From: Cloacimonetes bacterium SCGC AAA252-N17
GTDB taxonomy: Bacteria > Cloacimonadota > Cloacimonadia > JGIOTU-2
Reading direction: 5' to 3'
DNA length: 7,393 nucleotides
Assembly: GCA_000404785.1 (NCBI GenBank)
Contig: ASNI01000095.1
Location: forward strand, 1-7,393
The notes under the pieces are model-generated. The model was not told the DNA's origin. It saw nothing but the letters and a program-made list of their open reading frames with translations, and did no database searches. Below are positions 7,001-7,393 of the stretch, piece after piece (within the stretch, counting starts at the first letter, position 1; every line of letters begins with the position of its first letter). A program made the position numbers and the translations under genes.

Positions 7001-7285
7001 TTCTTGGTTTTCACCAAATGTATATTCCAAATTATTTTTATGATAGTGCTCAAATATATTTTGATAAATATCTCCAAGTAATATCATTCCAAATAATTCA
7101 CTTGCTTTCGCAGCTTTTTCTGGATGTTTGGTCACATTCCTTTTCAGGTTCATTTCGTACACAATTGATCTGAGAATCGACAAATCATCCGTTGATAAAC
7201 GATCAATTGCATTTATCATTGGAAGCTCTTTCAAATAATTTTTGGCTTTATTATTCAGACGCAAGCCCTTCATTGGATTCTCCAT
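4067..7285 (-). CDS. Large GH13 (alpha-amylase superfamily) protein
   Basis: This is a 1072-residue protein with no signal peptide or membrane segment, so probably cytoplasmic and acting on alpha-glucans or related sugars; the exact reaction is unknown. The helical N-terminal part (about 1-260) is not a domain I recognise. The (beta/alpha)8 barrel runs from about 265 to 650. Region I is DMVPNH (344-349). Region II is IIRFDAAM, with Arg462 and nucleophile Asp464. Region III is LLLAEAFW, with acid/base Glu529. Region IV reads FMSNPDEE, with stabiliser Asp590 preceded by Pro589 instead of the usual His. A beta-rich domain (about 660-800) contains NEDVLVFSN and SLVIFHNKFEHTKGWIR. The last 270 residues are helical with no carbohydrate-binding module visible. 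The catalytic triad is complete, so activity is plausible. The ATG at 7285 is entered and used for numbering, but it has no ribosome site. The ATG at 7273 (Met5) has GGAG six bases upstream and may be the true start. It is much longer than a simple alpha-amylase (about 450-600). Confidence 0.88.
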   Translation of the reverse strand: MENPMKGLRLNNKAKNYLKELPMINAIDRLSTDDLSILRSIVYEMNLKRNVTKHPEKAAKASELFGMILLGDIYQNIFEHYHKNNLEYTFGENQENFEELLKFYYFDQNPALENYKEIFEIDKLDGSKGDEKIFTDEKKHFKNGKYFGNNKESLFDFVLKPIHLAPYSLKKQLEYINENWNEYLGDLKALLLKALDLLKEEEKWGFAGPGESRLYSFSAEWEEPERFSPDRDWMPSLVLLAKNILVWLDQLSEKYKQVITKLDQIPDEELHLLAQSGFTGLWLIGIWERSGASQLVKHLMGNSDALASAYSLKRYQIAHALGGEESLRILSKKAWKHGIRLGCDMVPNHMAIDSDWIFKHPDRFVQSSNSPFPSYTFTGENLSDHPDVEIYLEDHYYDHSDAAVVFKYVDHRDGKTRYIYHGNDGTSFPWNDTAQLNYLLPEVREAVIRQILQIAQQFPIIRFDAAMTLSKKHFQRLWFPEPGTGGDIPSRVEYSMSKQEFNKFIPVEFWREVVDRIAEEAPDTLLLAEAFWMMEGYFVRTLGMHRVYNSAFMNMLKREENSKYRQSIKNVLEFDPQILKRFVNFMSNPDEETAITQFGSDDKYFGVCVLMSTMPGLPMFAHGQIQGFQERYGMEFNKPKWDEQENINFIERHKKEIFPLLRERYLFSDVEHFHLFDFTCENGNTNEDVLVFSNEFEQKKSLVIFHNKFEHTKGWIRLTYYAKKDEKRETVWLRKNIAEILGIPNEEDSFVIFRDVIQDREYIRNAKELHEYGLFQELGAFKYAVFMDFRVVHDDSSESYKKLSSYLQGGGVKNMGKERKRIMHKAIYESFDSLVSEETYEQIFLVSEDRSMLDKILEKLATFLRSISTKSEKPFEINDLIEKYREDILKTVSILEEKFAITHDQFYALFLWLVLRRTGLIYERESYPFSSRKFIEDYELDEILIEKINVYTQSDFGGFLTRLIKILISEQRLWRYFETETCYSFIEKLFQIDEVRDLLEFNWFDNTLWFKKEAFDEFFILLEIIQTISLMTTSQKIDKKIVLAKIQYCFHKIRKVYAFSDFKIQNLLDGLK
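4841..4858 (-). promoter_or_regulatory. Strong internal ribosome site and ATG in the GH13 gene
   Basis: Within the GH13 frame the minus strand reads GGAGGAG (4858-4852), eight bases, then ATG (4843-4841, Met815). It is the best-matched Shine-Dalgarno plus start in the whole window, better than the one at the gene's own start. Initiation here would give a separate 258-residue protein (MGKERKRIMHK...) ending at the same TAA at 4067 and covering the helical C-terminal part. The same bases also encode Gly-Gly-Gly-Val, so the match may be accidental. Confidence 0.4.
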
Positions 7286-7311
7286 TTCAGTCTTTTGGAA
7301 AAGCGCATCAT
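7270..7311 (-). CDS. Short upstream frame overlapping the GH13 start, possible leader peptide
   Basis: A 13-codon frame (MMRFSKRLKWRIQ) begins at 7311, or at the second ATG at 7308. It has GAGG two bases (first ATG) or five bases (second ATG) upstream. It overlaps the ATG at 7285 in a different phase. Its TGA (7272-7270) overlaps the ATG at 7273 as ATGA, the arrangement typical of translational coupling. Five of the 13 residues are basic. It could be a real leader peptide that delivers ribosomes to the GH13 start at Met5, or a chance frame. No protein family is recognisable at this length. Confidence 0.35.
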   Translation of the reverse strand: MMRFSKRLKWRIQ

Positions 7312-7316
7312 ATCCT

Positions 7317-7332
7317 CAAAAAATATTTTTTG
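7317..7332. repeat. Perfect 16-base A/T palindrome in the GH13 leader
   Basis: CAAAAAATATTTTTTG is a perfect palindrome lying just downstream of the candidate promoter and ending in the first base of the GAGG of the short upstream frame. Its position near the expected transcription start would suit an operator, but in A/T-rich DNA such symmetry can easily arise by chance. Confidence 0.3.
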
Positions 7333-7334
7333 TA

Positions 7335-7362
7335 ATTCTCATTATTGATTTCATTTTGTCAA
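7335..7362 (-). promoter_or_regulatory. Possible promoter of the GH13 gene
   Basis: On the minus strand a perfect TTGACA (7362-7357) is followed by a 16-base spacer and GAGAAT (7340-7335), which matches the TATAAT consensus at four of six positions. It lies about 50 bases before the ATG at 7285. The -35 box is the same as in the PEGA promoter candidate, which gives some support. The -10 box is weak. Confidence 0.38.
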
Positions 7363-7393
7363 TTGTTATACTGGAATTTTTACTCATTTATCT

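Overview
The window looks like a chromosomal segment of an AT-rich, diderm (outer-membrane) bacterium. All the recognisable genes lie on the minus strand, so transcription runs from the high coordinates to the low ones. Lineage is inferred only from protein style. A Lol-type lipoprotein exporter implies an outer membrane. The PEGA-domain protein carries the N-terminal module ('...YCSVLKVEVD...', then '...FYFYVSS...ITFHAP') that I associate with Bacteroidota and related candidate phyla of the FCB group, such as Cloacimonadota. Shine-Dalgarno sites and TTGACA-type -35 boxes are present, which argues against a typical Bacteroidota member. I would guess an uncultured FCB-group bacterium, with modest confidence.

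Layout in order of transcription. Positions 7393-7270 hold the leader of a large gene: a possible promoter, an A/T palindrome, and a short upstream reading frame whose stop overlaps an ATG of that gene. Positions 7285-4067 encode a 1072-residue cytoplasmic protein of the alpha-amylase (GH13) superfamily, with a variant fourth conserved region and a long helical C-terminal part. Positions 4066-3731 contain no intact gene except a possible 19-codon frame. They hold the remnant of a small secreted lipoprotein (4061-3816), interrupted by a TAA codon right after its lipobox region. Positions 3730-3113 encode a class I SAM-dependent methyltransferase. After a promoter at about 3095-3066 comes an apparent operon: an exported PEGA-domain protein (3036-2023), a LolC/E-type permease (1985-729) and its LolD ATPase (719-33). 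The permease and ATPase are 9 bases apart, and a strong hairpin (1998-1969) lies over the permease start.

Functionally, LolC/E and LolD would together extract lipoproteins from the inner membrane. The PEGA protein is exported and probably stays in the periplasm or at the envelope, so the downstream operon looks envelope-related. The GH13 protein and the methyltransferase have no evident link to it. I found no mobile elements, CRISPR arrays, tRNA or rRNA genes. I do not see convincing evidence for an undescribed multi-gene system. The most interesting signals are local: the broken lipoprotein, an internal ribosome site and start inside the GH13 gene, the coupled upstream frame, and the hairpin over the lolC start.
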